Shown in pieces: positions 39,401 through 51,785 of a DNA stretch of 64,000 bases. The notes below the pieces were generated by a model that saw nothing but the letters and a program-made list of their open reading frames with translations, made no database searches and had not been told where the DNA came from. Source of the DNA: Archegozetes longisetosus. Taxonomy: Eukaryota > Arthropoda > Arachnida > Sarcoptiformes > Trhypochthoniidae. Each line of letters opens with the position of its first letter. The first letter of the stretch is position 1. The position numbers were made by a program, and so were the translations under genes. The stretch is from contig JAEMBT020000005.1 of assembly GCA_018873245.2 (NCBI GenBank), forward strand, positions 6,620,001-6,684,000, in the 5' to 3' direction.

Positions 39401-41008
39401 AACCATTACAGACATTATCGACAATTGGCTTCTTATTCATTTTGACGGATGGGATGATAGCTATGATTATTGGGCCGAAACCACTTCACCATTCATTCAT
39501 GCTGTCAATTGGTAGGAATTTTCGAATTAAAGTTCTTGTAAATCAGGACTTTCAATAATAAAATGTTTTTCTATAACAGGTGTCGAACAAAAGGTCGATC
39601 ACTCACTCCACCAAAGGATTATTACAAGTCGAGTGAAAGATTTTCATGGGAGGAATATCTTGCAGAAACCAAATCAGTAGCAGTTTCTCCGCGTTCATTC
39701 AAAACTCGACCCTCTAATAATTTTAAAGTAGGCATGAAGTTGGAAGTGGTCGATAAACGGAACCCAAAGCTGATCCGCGTTTCTTCTATATCTCATCGTC
39801 AGTCTCATAGCATTAAAATTCATTTCGATGGTTGGGATGAAAAATACGACTACTGGGTAAATATATTTTGGGACCAATCATTTTATGTCAATCATTAATG
39901 TAATGTTCAATTTGTTCAGGTGGACGATGACTCTCCGGATATACATCCAGTCAATTGGTGTCACAAGACTGGACACCCTTTACAACCACCACCAGGTATT
40001 CAATCTTATTACTAGTGTTTGCACTTGCACAAGAGTATTATTTCACAATTTACAATAAGCATAACAAACGATATTCATTACATTGATTACTAATTGATAG
40101 TAGTCTATTCGAACCAATTCAGTTTGACTAACATAATCCAAATTTTTATTTGCACATCAGATCAATTACAAAAAAAGGATGAGTTGAGTAGCTGTCCGAC
40201 TCCTGGTTGTAATGGCATCGGTCATATTCGTGGTCCTAAATACCTTAGCCATCACTCAGCGGTGAGCTGTCCCTACACTGACGCCAGACTCGACTACGAG
40301 CTGCCAGACAGACTCGGAAACCAGTCAAGTCGTAGTCATTTCGACACTTTACTGGCTGAAGAGCCCGATGAGACCCGTATATCGCCCGCTCATTCTCCAT
40401 CTCCTTCTGAATCAAATTCATTGAACTCAATGCAGAGAAGCCAAAAAGCTATAAAAGCACAGAATTCGATAGCTAGTAGTAATAAGTCCCGCAAACGTAA
40501 ATCAAATGGAACCAATGGTCCCGTATCTCCGAGTTCTAACTCAGAATCTGCTAAACATTCGCGTCCGTCGACGCCCTCTTCAGTGACAAACTTATCTTCT
40601 CTTCAACAGTCAATATTTGCGATGCGAATGAGTCAACAACAACAAGAAGCGCCCATTTGTTGGGATAGACACTCAAAAACTTCTCTGCCAGGTATCGATC
40701 AAACCAAATCTAAAGATGTGCTCTTATGGACGCCTTCAAAAGTAGCAGAATTTATTGATTTGATTCCCGGGTGTCAATCAGTCGGTCAGGTCTTTCAGGA
40801 CGAGGTATTTATAATTAGCATTATTGATGTATTGAATCTTAAGATTGAAATAATGTTTATCTAATTAAAGCTGATCGATGGCGAAGCATTCTTGTTGCTC
40901 AATCAGAACGATATCGTGAAAATACTTGGCCTAAAGCTTGGTCCTGCTATCAAAATATATAATAGCATCCTTGTAATACGTGATAATTCGATTAACGAAG
41001 AAGTGTGA
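36494..41008 (+). CDS. l(3)mbt: l(3)mbt / L3MBTL-type MBT-repeat chromatin protein
   Basis: Eight exons: 36494-36854, 36937-37040, 37099-37564, 38056-39511, 39580-39856, 39920-39995, 40161-40804, 40871-41008; 1,173 aa. Domains in order: Thr/Ser/Val-rich N-terminus; a conserved MEWKDGIGTLPGSDLKFRIDEFG block near residue 400; an FCS-type zinc finger (CTNCGLKGAA...RFCSKSC, about 472); three MBT repeats starting at about 599, 706 and 817, each with VGMKLE and HFDG(W/Y) cage segments; a C2HC finger (CPTPGCNGIGHIRG..SHHSAVSCPY, about 925); and a C-terminal SAM domain (WTPSKVAEFI...GEAFLLLNQNDIVKILGLKLGPA, about 1103-1165). L(3)mbt binds mono- and dimethyl-lysine histone tails, compacts chromatin and represses germline genes. 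The order 3xMBT-C2HC-SAM excludes Sfmbt and MBTD1. All seven introns are GT-AG. Confidence 0.95.
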
Positions 41009-42543
41009 ATATTGTCTATACATTAGTATCATTTTGTGCTGTAAATTATGTTACTTTTCCTACTCTATGTCAGCTATATTTTATTTTTCATCTCAATTCT
41101 TTCTAAATAGTAATTAATTTCAATTTAATTTAAACATTTATTAAATTTTCTCACTATAAGACTCGCTCATGGTTGAGCTCTGCATTGAATCAATTAAACT
41201 TTGCATCCAATAAAATTATATATAATTTTTTCTCATTGAGACTTCAAACTGTTAGTAAAGCTTTGATTCAATAGTCAATTGTAAATCATTTCAATGTTAC
41301 TAATAAACTTTGGATTATTTGAAAAAAATTCAAATCATTTAATTAAAGCCGATGTTCTTTTATTTCGGAATCATTTCAAAACTGATCTATGATATTTGTT
41401 AATAATTAAATACAATTATATTTCACTAAACAATCATTTAATCGAGTTTTTTGAAACCAATTTGATCGGCGTACTGACGGAAACAACGACGGCATATGTT
41501 CAGGCCATACTTTCGGATGAGTCCGTGATGGTTAGAACAGACGCGGCTAAAGAGGAATACAAGACATCAATTAAATTAAGTGATTGATCATTCAATGCGT
41601 TAGTACTGCTGATATCAATTATTGAAAACACAATCAAATATGATTAATATGTCGAACAATACTTACCAATATCTTGATCCGGCGCCGAACTTTCGTGGAT
41701 GTGAGTACCAAATACTATTGTGTCCCATTTTGATGATTATTAATTAACAATTTATTAACTCTTGTTTTCAAATCAACAGATCTACGCTCACATTAACGGA
41801 AAAGGAAGTCTACAAGTCTATACACAATTCATGTTTCTTTTTTACATAAATAACGTCTCAATTGTTTCGTTTGTTTAAGAAATAACCCCCTCTTGTGTTT
41901 AAATAACTTTTTTCGGCAGAGCTTCTAAAGAATTTTTTAAGTTAATCCCAAAGTTTACGATTATTTTATTGAGTAATCCTGAAAATCATAACAACTCCAA
42001 AATAAATGAAGAATATTTTAACTAAAAAACGAGAAAATGTTTCAAACAAAACAAATGATTGAATATTGACTAAATATTAGCGCATGACATATACTCTTAA
42101 TCGACATTTTATGAACTTTACAGTAGTTTTAACTTTTATTTCTGTAAGCAGTCAACCGGTAATGCGTGCAAAGGAAAGACTTTAATAGAAATCCATCCAA
42201 TTTTGAATAATTGTAAAAGTATGGTCAGTGCCAACCTCCAACTTACGTTCACTTTCGAAGCTGCAGAAGTAAAAGTAGTGACATTGGTCTGATTGATTGT
42301 TAATACAATTTATGCGTCAAAGTTTTGCTACAGTAGTACTTGACTGCTATACTGACTTGTATTGCATGAAAGCTGACATTGAATTGCAATACTTGTTATG
42401 TTCTGAACGGTTGCATTGAGAAAACAGGTTTGTTCGCATCTCAATTGAGTTGAATTTGAATTTTCAATAATCGATAGTAAGAAGAGAAATGAATAAAGTA
42501 ATTATGATTGTTAATAAAAGTTATAAATGACTAGTGATGTGTA
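41009..42543. other. Spacer between l(3)mbt and the MAK/CILK1 kinase
   Basis: Mostly AT-rich. Two small pieces stand out: a GC-richer open stretch at about 41,449-41,587 (reads [20 protein letters not shown]..., no family recognised) and a 17-codon ATG frame at 41,650-41,700 that runs into a consensus donor (T|GTGAGT). They could be 5' exons of an unknown gene or UTR exons of the kinase. Neither is supported enough to be called a gene. Confidence 0.4.
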
Positions 42544-45500
42544 ATGTTGTCATTGATTGGACCAAATTACGAAACTCAATTCCCATTCAATACTAATGTT
42601 AATAATGAATCAAATAAGACTTTAAAAGCTGGTATGAATAGATACGTCACTTTGAGCCAACTCGGAGATGGTACTTATGGGTCAGTTCTTCTTGGACAGA
42701 GACTCGACAACGGAGAAAAAGTTGCCATAAAGAAGTATTAAGATTTTGACTATAGACTATTGACTCATTTAATATATTTGTTTCGATAGAATGAAGAAAA
42801 AGTACTATTCTTGGGAAGAATGCATGAATTTAAGAGAAGTGAAAGTAAGTATATCTTCTTTCAGTAATTATTATTGTCTACTGTTTCGTACGCATAAAAA
42901 CGTATCACTTAATTTGTTATATTAATTAGTTATGTTCCACTTAGTCTAATTTATTCGGCTTTGACCTAAAATGTATGCACTGATAAATTGAGTGCATCGT
43001 CAAATCACTTTTATTAGGCTTTACTATCTCTACTCAGTTTTTGTTCATTTTTCCAATATTGCTATGTATACAATAACTTCTTATTAAGTACTACTTATGC
43101 TGCTTCAAATTCATATATTATTAAGTCTTTTTCAAATATGGTTACCGTATCATCAATTTTTTAATGCCTGCATTGCATCCACAATTAAGTATTACCAGAA
43201 TTTTATTATACTCATCATATTAGTTAATACATACAGAATATATACAGAATACATAGAGGTATGATATCTATTATAAAATGCACTTCAATGTTATTTTCTC
43301 TGTTTGTTGCCATTGGAAACATTAACATTTATAGAGAGAAACTTGTCAATTTTTATTGTATTTTGTATACCATTTATAACAATGTAGACTTACCGTATAT
43401 TTGTCTCAAATAGCTATTATCTTCAATTTTAATCACCTTTATTATAGAATGACCTTTCATTGAGAAAATATATCTTTAAGTTAATAATTGATATCTAGTT
43501 ATAATAGTTATCATTATGATTGCTAAGATTCTATGAATCCTTTAGTATCTCTGATTTTAGCTTTAGTCGAATATACTGGTGTTTGATCTAATATCTAAAC
43601 ATGTTTGTCATTCAGTTCCTATGAGACCATTGTGACAAAAGTCGATGCATACAACTTTATTACTTTCAATAGCAAGTTCACTACTGATTATTTGCACGCT
43701 TTTGTTTCAATGTCACATAATTAAAAATACATTTTCTTGCTAAGTGTTTCTTATTAAATGATCTTTCTATATTTCTCAATACACCTATTACATTTGTTGA
43801 TCAAGTTTAGGAATATTACAATTATTTATCGTACTTTTTTCATTAGCATTTAGAAAAATATTTGCAGCGTTAAAACCAAGCTCTGATCAATTTAATGGCT
43901 CTAATTAATTTGATATTATCACTAAGGAATATTTTTGTTATCAAGCCACAATTTCAATATCAAATATTCTAACATTGAAAATCAATCACTTTCAACAAAA
44001 TCAATAACGATAAACTTCACGAATAATTTAAGATCTAAAAATAATGATCACAGAATTACAATGAATGTTAATATACTTTTGGTCACTGATTGTTGCTAAC
44101 TAGGCTCAGATTGGAGGCTTAGTGAGCTGAGACTTAGCTCAAGTTACATTAAATAGTTTTGACTAGACAATAGGAAATGAGATGTACCCTGCGCTAACTG
44201 AAAAATATTTTTGATCACAATCATTTTATCATTTACAGGTATTGCCTAACTAGTTCAAATTCTTAGAATATATTCGTGCTTTTGTGTAGTTTCGATCTAC
44301 AATTTTTAACTTTTCTTTATAAGCTATTTCGCAATAAACTATGAAATTTTTAATGAAAGCTTATCGTTAAATTTCGTTCATTTTCTCAGAACTAATAAAG
44401 ATGATTTGATTAAATTATTGATTTTAATTGCATTGATAAATCGAATTTTTAAAGGTAACCACATTGACGTTGGTGTGAAGGTGTGGTTGTCTTCCTTACA
44501 TTATATGCTAATCCATATTTGATAACTTACAGAAATAAAAATAATTGTATTTTTCATTGCTTACTCTTTTTCATTTCTCATCTATAGTCCCTTCAAAAAC
44601 TAAGTCACGCAAACTTAATCAAACTTAAAGAAGTTATTCGTGAAGATAATACATTATATTTTGTTTTTGAATATATGAAAGAAAATTTATATCAATTGAT
44701 AAAAGACAGGTAATTGTGCAGTAGCATTACAGTAACTGTGCATGACAACTGGCATTAAAATAAGTCTAATTTGATATGAATATCTTCTACTTCAGAGAGA
44801 AACCATTTGCCGAACCGATAATAAGGAATATATTGTATCAAATATTACAAGGCTTATCGTTTATGCACAAACACGGCTTTTTTCATCGTGATATCAAGCC
44901 TGAAAACCTACTGTGTATGGGACCGGAACTCATTAAAATAGCAGATTTTGGTTTAGCTCGAGAAGTACGTTCGCGTCCACCCTATACTGATTATGTCTCA
45001 ACGCGATGGTATCGCGCGCCTGAAGTTCTGCTTCGTTCGACAAACTATAGTTCTCCGATTGACATTTGGGCAGTTGGTTGCATAATGGCTGAATTGTATA
45101 CGTTACAGCCTTTATTCCCAGGCCGCAGTGAGATTGATCAAATATTTCGGATCTGTTCAGTCCTCGGAACGCCCGATAAGGTACTATGTCTGCTATTAAT
45201 TCAACCTACAAGAACCTTGCCAGCTGTCTGTCTAGTATTTCGATCAAAACCGGTACTAAAAAGAGATCCTCACTACAAGTATAATCATGATTTTCCACAA
45301 TCCAAAAAATTAGTATTCTTTGTATGTAAGGCTAGTAAATGGGAATAGTATACTCCTCATCGCTCCATTCCCTTCAGCTATATATCTTTGCACTCTGCTC
45401 GTTGAGCTCAAAACATTGGTATCCATTCTGAGCTGCCGTGCGACCTTTGGTCTTTGACCTACTAGAACAATTCTACTGACCTTTCAATTTAGGGACTGAT

Positions 45501-48358
45501 CCAATAATTTTTACGAATGTTGATAAGACTGTGATAATAATCGATACAGTTAATCTTGTTTTGTTCTTAGAAAAATATATTAGCACACTTTAAATGAAAA
45601 TTGAGACTAGAGAAATGACTTTGAAAACTTTTATTTAAACTAAACAAAATTTGATTCTCTAATATCAAAGTTAACAAAGAAGCTTATCTATAACTTCTGA
45701 ACTGATATTTAGGTTTCTTCAATAGCGTTCATATGCTTAGTCTTCTTAGTAATTAGAATAACGGCTCCGATAAGGGTTGAAGCTTGAAACCCGATGAAAG
45801 CTGTTTTAGCTGCACGCAAATTATCACTTCTAACTCGTGTTGTAAATAATTCCTAGAAATTTCTCAATGCTATTTCTAACACATGAAGTCATTTCTTATT
45901 TAGACTTAAGTTGACTTACTTAAGAAAAATAATTTTAAAAAATACATTGGAAACGTGCTTAACAGAACCATAAGTTTTGTACAGTTTCGAATGTATTACA
46001 GAGCAATTGAATTTTTTATACTTCCACAGAAATTGAAAAAATTAGGTTTTATAATTAAATGACGAAATAATGAAAAGGAAACTCGACAAAAACGATATTC
46101 AATGACAAATTGAGCAATAAATTAGTATGAAGTCAAATTTATCAAGAATTACAACTCATTGCTTCCAATAAAGCCCAACATTAAACTATAGAATTGAAGA
46201 ACAACCTCGTTTTAAAATATTCAAATAAAATTCACTGAGGTCATATAACAACGTTTGTGTATATTTATTGCTAATCAGTTAAAGAGGTACTCTAACTTTT
46301 ACGTAAATAATCAAAAGGAAAACAAATTCTTTACTTATTAGCTACACATTTGAGAGCTTTTAATGCTTTCAAATATGACAAACATTTAACCCTTGCTCAA
46401 CAGTCTGTCTTTTTACATTTTGGGTCACCCAACCTAAACTTTATTACCTTATAACTTAACTCAACTGTAGTCGTACAATTGTTATGCCCATGCTAAGTTG
46501 GATTAGGTTAGGTTGCACTGATGTTGGTTACTCAGCGGTCAATAATGGGGTCGATGGGAAATCGTTGAACTCAGGTTGTCCAGATAACATTAATTATACC
46601 CAATATACAGGAGTAGGGTGAGCAGAGGTGCTCCATCAGGCCAAAGGTCTCACACGATAGAGTCAGATTGGGTATCATTTCTGAGCTGGATGAGCAGAGT
46701 ACAAAGATACGTAGTTTGAACGAATGAAGTAACGGGAAGTGTCCTATTTCTATTTACTGGTCTTACACACAAAAATGTATTCGTTTTTTATTGTGGAAAA
46801 GCTACCGTTATAATTGTGATGAGGATTCTCAACTTGTTATATATACCAATTTTCATCAAAATTCAAGATAGGCAGCACAGAAGGTGTTCTTGTTGATTTC
46901 GATAGACTCTCAATATTTTGGCACAACTTCAGTATTTAAGTGGTTACCAGTAACTCTTTTTCGTTATAATAAATCTAATGTAATAACATAGTATTGTAGT
47001 ATACTTTGGCAAAATAGTGACCAAAACTTTCAAAATCGCGTGACAATAAATCAAAAATAACATGTTCAATATTTGTTAGATTAGCCTTAACTACAATTAA
47101 AAGGGTTGGCATAGGAATAATGAATATGATTCGCAACATTAGACTCGTTTCAAAGTGAAAGTTTAGTTTATATTCGTGTTTCAATTGTTTCATAATTTAT
47201 ACATTAGCTTCAAACTTGATTTCAACTCTCAACTAATTGAGCTTTTTGATTTCTCGATCAGAAGAATGGGGTGAGCTTGATAGTAGAAAATTTGGTGTAG
47301 TATTTGGTCAAATGAAGGTTATAAACAAGGTCTAACGACTAATATACATGCATTACCTATACAGTACAAATAGTTCTTATCTGCAATGTAAGCCAAATAT
47401 AGCATGAAAATTTAGAAATGCACTCAAAATCAATTTTCAAATAATTAGGAGGAATAATTGATGAGATTTTTATATAAATAGTGTAGAATGTAGTCATGAT
47501 TTAGGATAAATGAGCAAAAGTACTTGTATTAATGTGAATTGTTAAGAACATATCACTTTGAAAAAGTATTGGTTTCTCAAGAATCCATATCTTATTTATC
47601 ACAATTTTTGTATCATACACACAGCGCGATTGGCCCGAAGGATATCAATTAGCAAACGCCATGAACTTTAGATTTCCTCAGTTTAGTCCAATGCCATTGG
47701 AGTCTATTGTTTCGAATTGTCATATAGACGGTATAGCATTACTTGAAGATATGCTACGCTGGAATCCTTCTAAACGTCCCACTGCCATCCAATCATTAAA
47801 GTACAACTATTTTAAAGTCAATCAAAAACTTGGTCCCCAACAAATCAATAATTTAACCGCAAAAACTCCCTTTGTTCAAAGTAAATCTTTGAATAGCTAT
47901 TCCGACAAAACTGCTCCAAATCCCATTGAAAATGACAATAACTTGAATGGAAGACTAAAGAGTGTATACAACGGATCGCCAAATGTTGATAATAATAGCA
48001 TACAACAACTACAACAACAAATTGGGACTCACGCGTCGCGAAACAGTACAAACTCAGTGTTAAAATCAGGGCTTTCAGTAAAAGATCAATATTTGGCGAG
48101 ATCAAGATATATAGCAGGCCAAAACACGAAAAATGCTTCCTATAAGAACTCAGGTTGAATAGATTTTACAATTAAATTAACTGTAGCATTATTTGTTTAC
48201 CTACTTTTATTATTATGATAGCAATATACGCAAATGGTTATGCAACTAATGCTAATAGAAGAACGTCTCTTATATCAGTCCATTCTAATCAAAACGGAGG
48301 AGCTTTAATAGCTGCCAATGTGACTGGAAAAACAGATTGGGCCGCTAAGTCAGTCTAA
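42544..48358 (+). CDS. MAK/CILK1 (ICK)-family ciliary protein kinase
   Basis: Six exons: 42544-42734, 42790-42844, 44588-44709, 44796-45180, 47625-48153, 48222-48358; 472 aa. Kinase motifs: LGDGTYGSV loop, [18 protein letters not shown]-type helix ([13 protein letters not shown]), [15 protein letters not shown], the RCK-group TDY activation motif ([14 protein letters not shown]), and [18 protein letters not shown]. The tail keeps the distant block [12 protein letters not shown] and the C-terminal GKTDWAAK, as in vertebrate CILK1/MAK (RTDWVAK). These kinases sit in the cilium and control its length and retrograde transport turnaround. The 30 residues before MNRY have no counterpart in the family, so Met at 42,634 is a credible alternative start. 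Introns 2 (1.7 kb) and 4 (2.4 kb) are the longest in the window; intron 4 holds repeats and an antisense exon-like piece. Confidence 0.94.
45319..46773. repeat. Inverted pair of ~150-bp repeat arms in kinase intron 4
   Basis: The left arm (about 45,319-45,470) is the reverse complement of the right arm (about 46,615-46,773). Shared stretches include AGTAAATGGGAATAG against CTATTTCTATTTACT, ATCTTTGCACTCTGCTC against GAGCAGAGTACAAAGAT, and GACCTTTGGTC against GGCCAAAGGTC. Overall similarity looks like three of four bases or better. A TTAGGTTAGGTTG motif lies inside the right half (46,505). It could be one 1.45-kb element with long terminal inverted repeats or two independent copies of a repeat in opposite orientation; no target duplication was seen. 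Confidence 0.75.
45709..45852 (-). CDS. Unassigned last-exon-like coding piece, small membrane protein (possibly DAPIT/ATP5MK-like)
   Basis: A 48-codon open stretch on the minus strand is preceded by a good acceptor (AAATTTCTAG) and ends in TAA. It reads [20 protein letters not shown] then [14 protein letters not shown] and a Lys-rich tail ending AIEET: one membrane-spanning segment after a basic amphipathic start. The layout and some residues (LF.T....[10 protein letters not shown], compared with the YFNS....GR.N.AKA.Y pattern) resemble DAPIT/ATP5MK, a small ATP-synthase dimer subunit, but that is a weak match. No upstream exon was found. It lies antisense inside intron 4 of the MAK/CILK1 kinase and between the two inverted repeat arms. 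Confidence 0.35.
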   Translation of the reverse strand, partial: ELFTTRVRSDNLRAAKTAFIGFQASTLIGAVILITKKTKHMNAIEET

Positions 48359-51015
48359 CTTATATCTAATCTTCACCACCAATTCTTACTTACCTCTCAT
48401 TATTTTGTACTTTTTTCTTTTCTTTAGATATTTGCAATGATCTCTTAATCAATTAATTCAACTAAAATCTAGTCAAATGCAATTTAGACGATTTCAACTG
48501 AAAATGTTTTACTTTGAACTTTGTTTTGAAACACTCCTCTTATGTTTAAATATACTCAAATCGAATCAAACTATGAAACTATTAGTGAAATCGTGATAAT
48601 TGCAAACTTTGGTGCATCTCATCATTTACAGGCACTTGTTATTAAGCGATTTTGTCATTCCATCACTTCATTAATACCTTTACCGTCCATTTAAATAAAG
48701 CCAAACCAACTGATCGTTTGAAACTGCATCAAAGGCACTTTAGATATCGAAAATCTATTCTGTTCACAACTTCTAAGTCAGGTTCAGTTACTGTTATTGA
48801 CAACAACATAATATGCACATGACTATTGAGTATACTCTAATTTGAACTGGAAAAACAACACTTTTGTACTTTGTTTCCTCTTCTATTACAAAATAATAGC
48901 TCAAATTAGATGGAAGTTTAGTTTAGTTTGGTTACAGATATTCAAGTATTTATCGTCATGAAAACCAGTTGATCTATTCTCTGATAATAGAATAGTGTTT
49001 ATGTAATTACAGGCAAAGACGAATGAATCCGAACTGATATTTATATTTTTAAAAATGTGATTTTAAGTTCGACTTGAAAACTTGAACTGCAAGCGCCTGA
49101 TTCATACCAGTTATAACCGGCTCTCAATTGAGATCTTGCGAGAACTAAAAGCAACACTGGTTTGAAGTTATACTCGAGTTTGTATGATTTTTGCCATTAA
49201 ACTAATACTATTGGCAACTGATTTATTATCTCAACTTATGCTAATATAAGCTTAATCTATAATTGGAATACTTAGCTCGCAATTTGAAACTTTATTTCAT
49301 ACAATCGTTTGTATAAATAATTATCAATTATTTTAAACGATTAATTTGCATTGCAATCATTTTTATCAGCAGTAAATAAGTGTGAATATTTGGAAAACGT
49401 TTTCTTAAGATAATGTTTTGAACAGACGGCAAATAATGGTTGATATGATGAAAGCATAAAACAAGTTCGAAAGCTTATAAATTCCATATAAATGTATTTG
49501 TTGGCAAATACCCGTTTAGGACAGATAAATAAAAAGTTTAGATTCTTCCACACACAATCATAGGTATTTTAAATAATACTCAAAATGTTTGGCTCTTATA
49601 CTAATTAATTATTCTTGTGTAACTCTTACGCAACAATATTCAATTGGTTCTTCTAATTGTAGAGTTCTTATGGACTGGTTTTGATAAATCTTCAAACTTC
49701 AACTACTTTTTCAATTACGTTAGTTTTATAGAACTGATAAACATTTTTTGAGCTTAGACCTAAAGTTTATTATTTCTCTTATGACTTTTTGTTAAAATTG
49801 TAATAAAAGTGATTATTAATATTGTTAATAAAATTAATTAGAATATTGTGTAATCAAATGATAAAATGTCATAACTGCATCAAAGATTAAAGACCGCGAA
49901 TATAAAGATATGAATTCTGCTAAAATTCTGCTGGAATTCCACATTTAATCAACATTTATTTTGTTATAATTGAACTAACTTTTAATATTTAAACTCGTAA
50001 TCAAATAGTTTATATAAACCTTAATGACGTTAATGGTGTGTTTGTTTTCCTATTTTTCATTAGATAATTGTTTTTATTATGACTATTATGACTAAAATTA
50101 ATAAAAAGCTATCAATGAAAATAAGTTTAGTCGTCATTTGACAAGAAGTAAATGAAAATAATGATAAAAGAAATTTAAATTTCATGTCATACATAAATGA
50201 AAATGTGATAGATGACAATTAGGTAATAAATGAAATTACTAAATGTTTTTAATAGTTGCATAATTATTTAAGTGAACGTTAAGTATCTAAAGGAAATGAG
50301 AGCTTGAATTTTGAGCCCATCTAACACCTAATCATTCGAGAAAGAGTCGGATAAAACTAAAACTTTAAAAACCACTTCTCTTAGATTGAGCTACAGTGAA
50401 ACACAATTCGCTAAACTATATACTAGACTATCATTCTACTGATTTGTTTTGCGATAATTGGCTGCATTGGTCTTGTTCTCTGGCCGCTATAATCTGTAAC
50501 TATACTTCTTAAAGAACTTAAAAACAAGAAAACTTGTGAAAAATGAAAAAACCCTTTAAATAGCTTGTTAAAGTTGGCGCAAATATTTCGTTGAAGTAAA
50601 GTTATACTGAGAAATGTTTACTAAAAGGATTAGAGAAATAATATTTTTATTTTGATCAATTGAGTACAATGAGTGCAATAGAAAGCTGTGTCACAATACT
50701 TTTGAAGGAATTGATTAGGGGCATCAAATGATGAAACAAATCAAACTTCAAGTATCGGTAACTCTAGTATTGGATAATAAAAATAGTACCGCTTTATTAT
50801 GTAACAATTAGTTGATGAGTGCTGATAACTGTTGGAGTTGCAATTAAATCAGGTGACAGTTCAATTGAGAAAGTCGAATTGAGAAAACGAGTGTAGCTCA
50901 GTTTTGATTGAAAGGTGCGATAACAGAATGAGATAGGATTATGTTGTAGCCAAAGAGAAGCCTTTTAGAAAATAGGCACGAGAGTAAGCATAGAGTCAGC
51001 TTAGAGTAAGTGTAC

Positions 51016-51312
51016 AACTTTGCCTATCTGTATCTCAATCGGCGCATGACTTGTGACTAAAATCCAGTATAACGTCACTGAATGAGCGAACGGTTTTCTG
51101 GTATATAAGTCGGTTGAAATCCTCCGCAGAAACACATTGGTTTTGTTAGTTGAGAATAGTACCTAGATGTCAAACACGGGTTCAATGATAATTGCAGCCC
51201 TGGCTCTGAATTGCTCTCAATTGAATCTTAAATTTTCACCATTACGTCGATAAAAGAACCGAAAATTTTAGGGTGGGATATCTCTCATCAGGTATTCAAT
51301 GGTTTATATTTG
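51016..51312 (+). repeat. Dispersed ~300-bp repeat, copy 1
   Basis: About 80-85% identical by eye to 58,039-58,337 in the opposite orientation. Shared landmarks: AACGTCAC, GGTATATAA, the CTCCGCAGAA block, TTGTTAGTTGAGAATA, GGTTCAATGATAATTGCAGC then CCTGGCTCTGAATTGCTCTC, and ATATCTCTCATCAGGTATTC. A TATA-like GGTATATAAG with a G/C-rich segment after it resembles a promoter, so a solo LTR or a non-autonomous element is possible. No tRNA-like A and B boxes were found. Confidence 0.85.
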
Positions 51313-51709
51313 ATTATTCTTTACTTCTTTTTTCTCTCATTGTCCATTTCTGTTTACTCTCTTCTGAATCTCATCCATATTGTCGTGTAATGAATAGTAT
51401 TCCCTCTGGATTAGTTGTTGTCTTGATATTTGTGATGAATTTTATTATTATTATAATTTAAAATATTAGATATATGTCTCTAAACATTAATTTTTAATCA
51501 ATATTTACTTACTATATAAAATGACTACCTAGAATTGAAACTATTTCTCGTTTAGTGAGAATCAAGTGAAAGCCTGATATAACCAAAAATAATGTAATGT
51601 AAAAGTAGTTTTATGATTAGAGGTATTTCAACGAATAGTTTGTTGATTAAGTCATATGAACGAGCAATACATATAATTGATTAGAATATAATTGCTTTTA
51701 GCAGTGCTA

Positions 51710-51785
51710 TCATATATATATATATATATTTATATATTTATATGTATATTTATATAGTATATATTTTATAAGTATATATATACTT
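51710..51785. repeat. AT microsatellite
   Basis: Impure (TA)n run with interspersed TTTATATA blocks, about 75 bp. Confidence 0.9.

Noticed and set aside
41500-41560. Hammerhead-ribozyme-like text (GGATGAGTCCGTGATGG)
   Set aside because: It resembles the conserved CUGAUGAGUCCGUGAGG core, but the core has a wrong base and the required GAAA after stem II is missing. The stretch is open in a protein frame.
51160-51200. GGTTCAATGATAATT as a tRNA B box (SINE or tRNA gene)
   Set aside because: It lacks the CC after the RA pair, and no matching A box lies at the right distance, so no tRNA or tRNA-derived SINE is supported.
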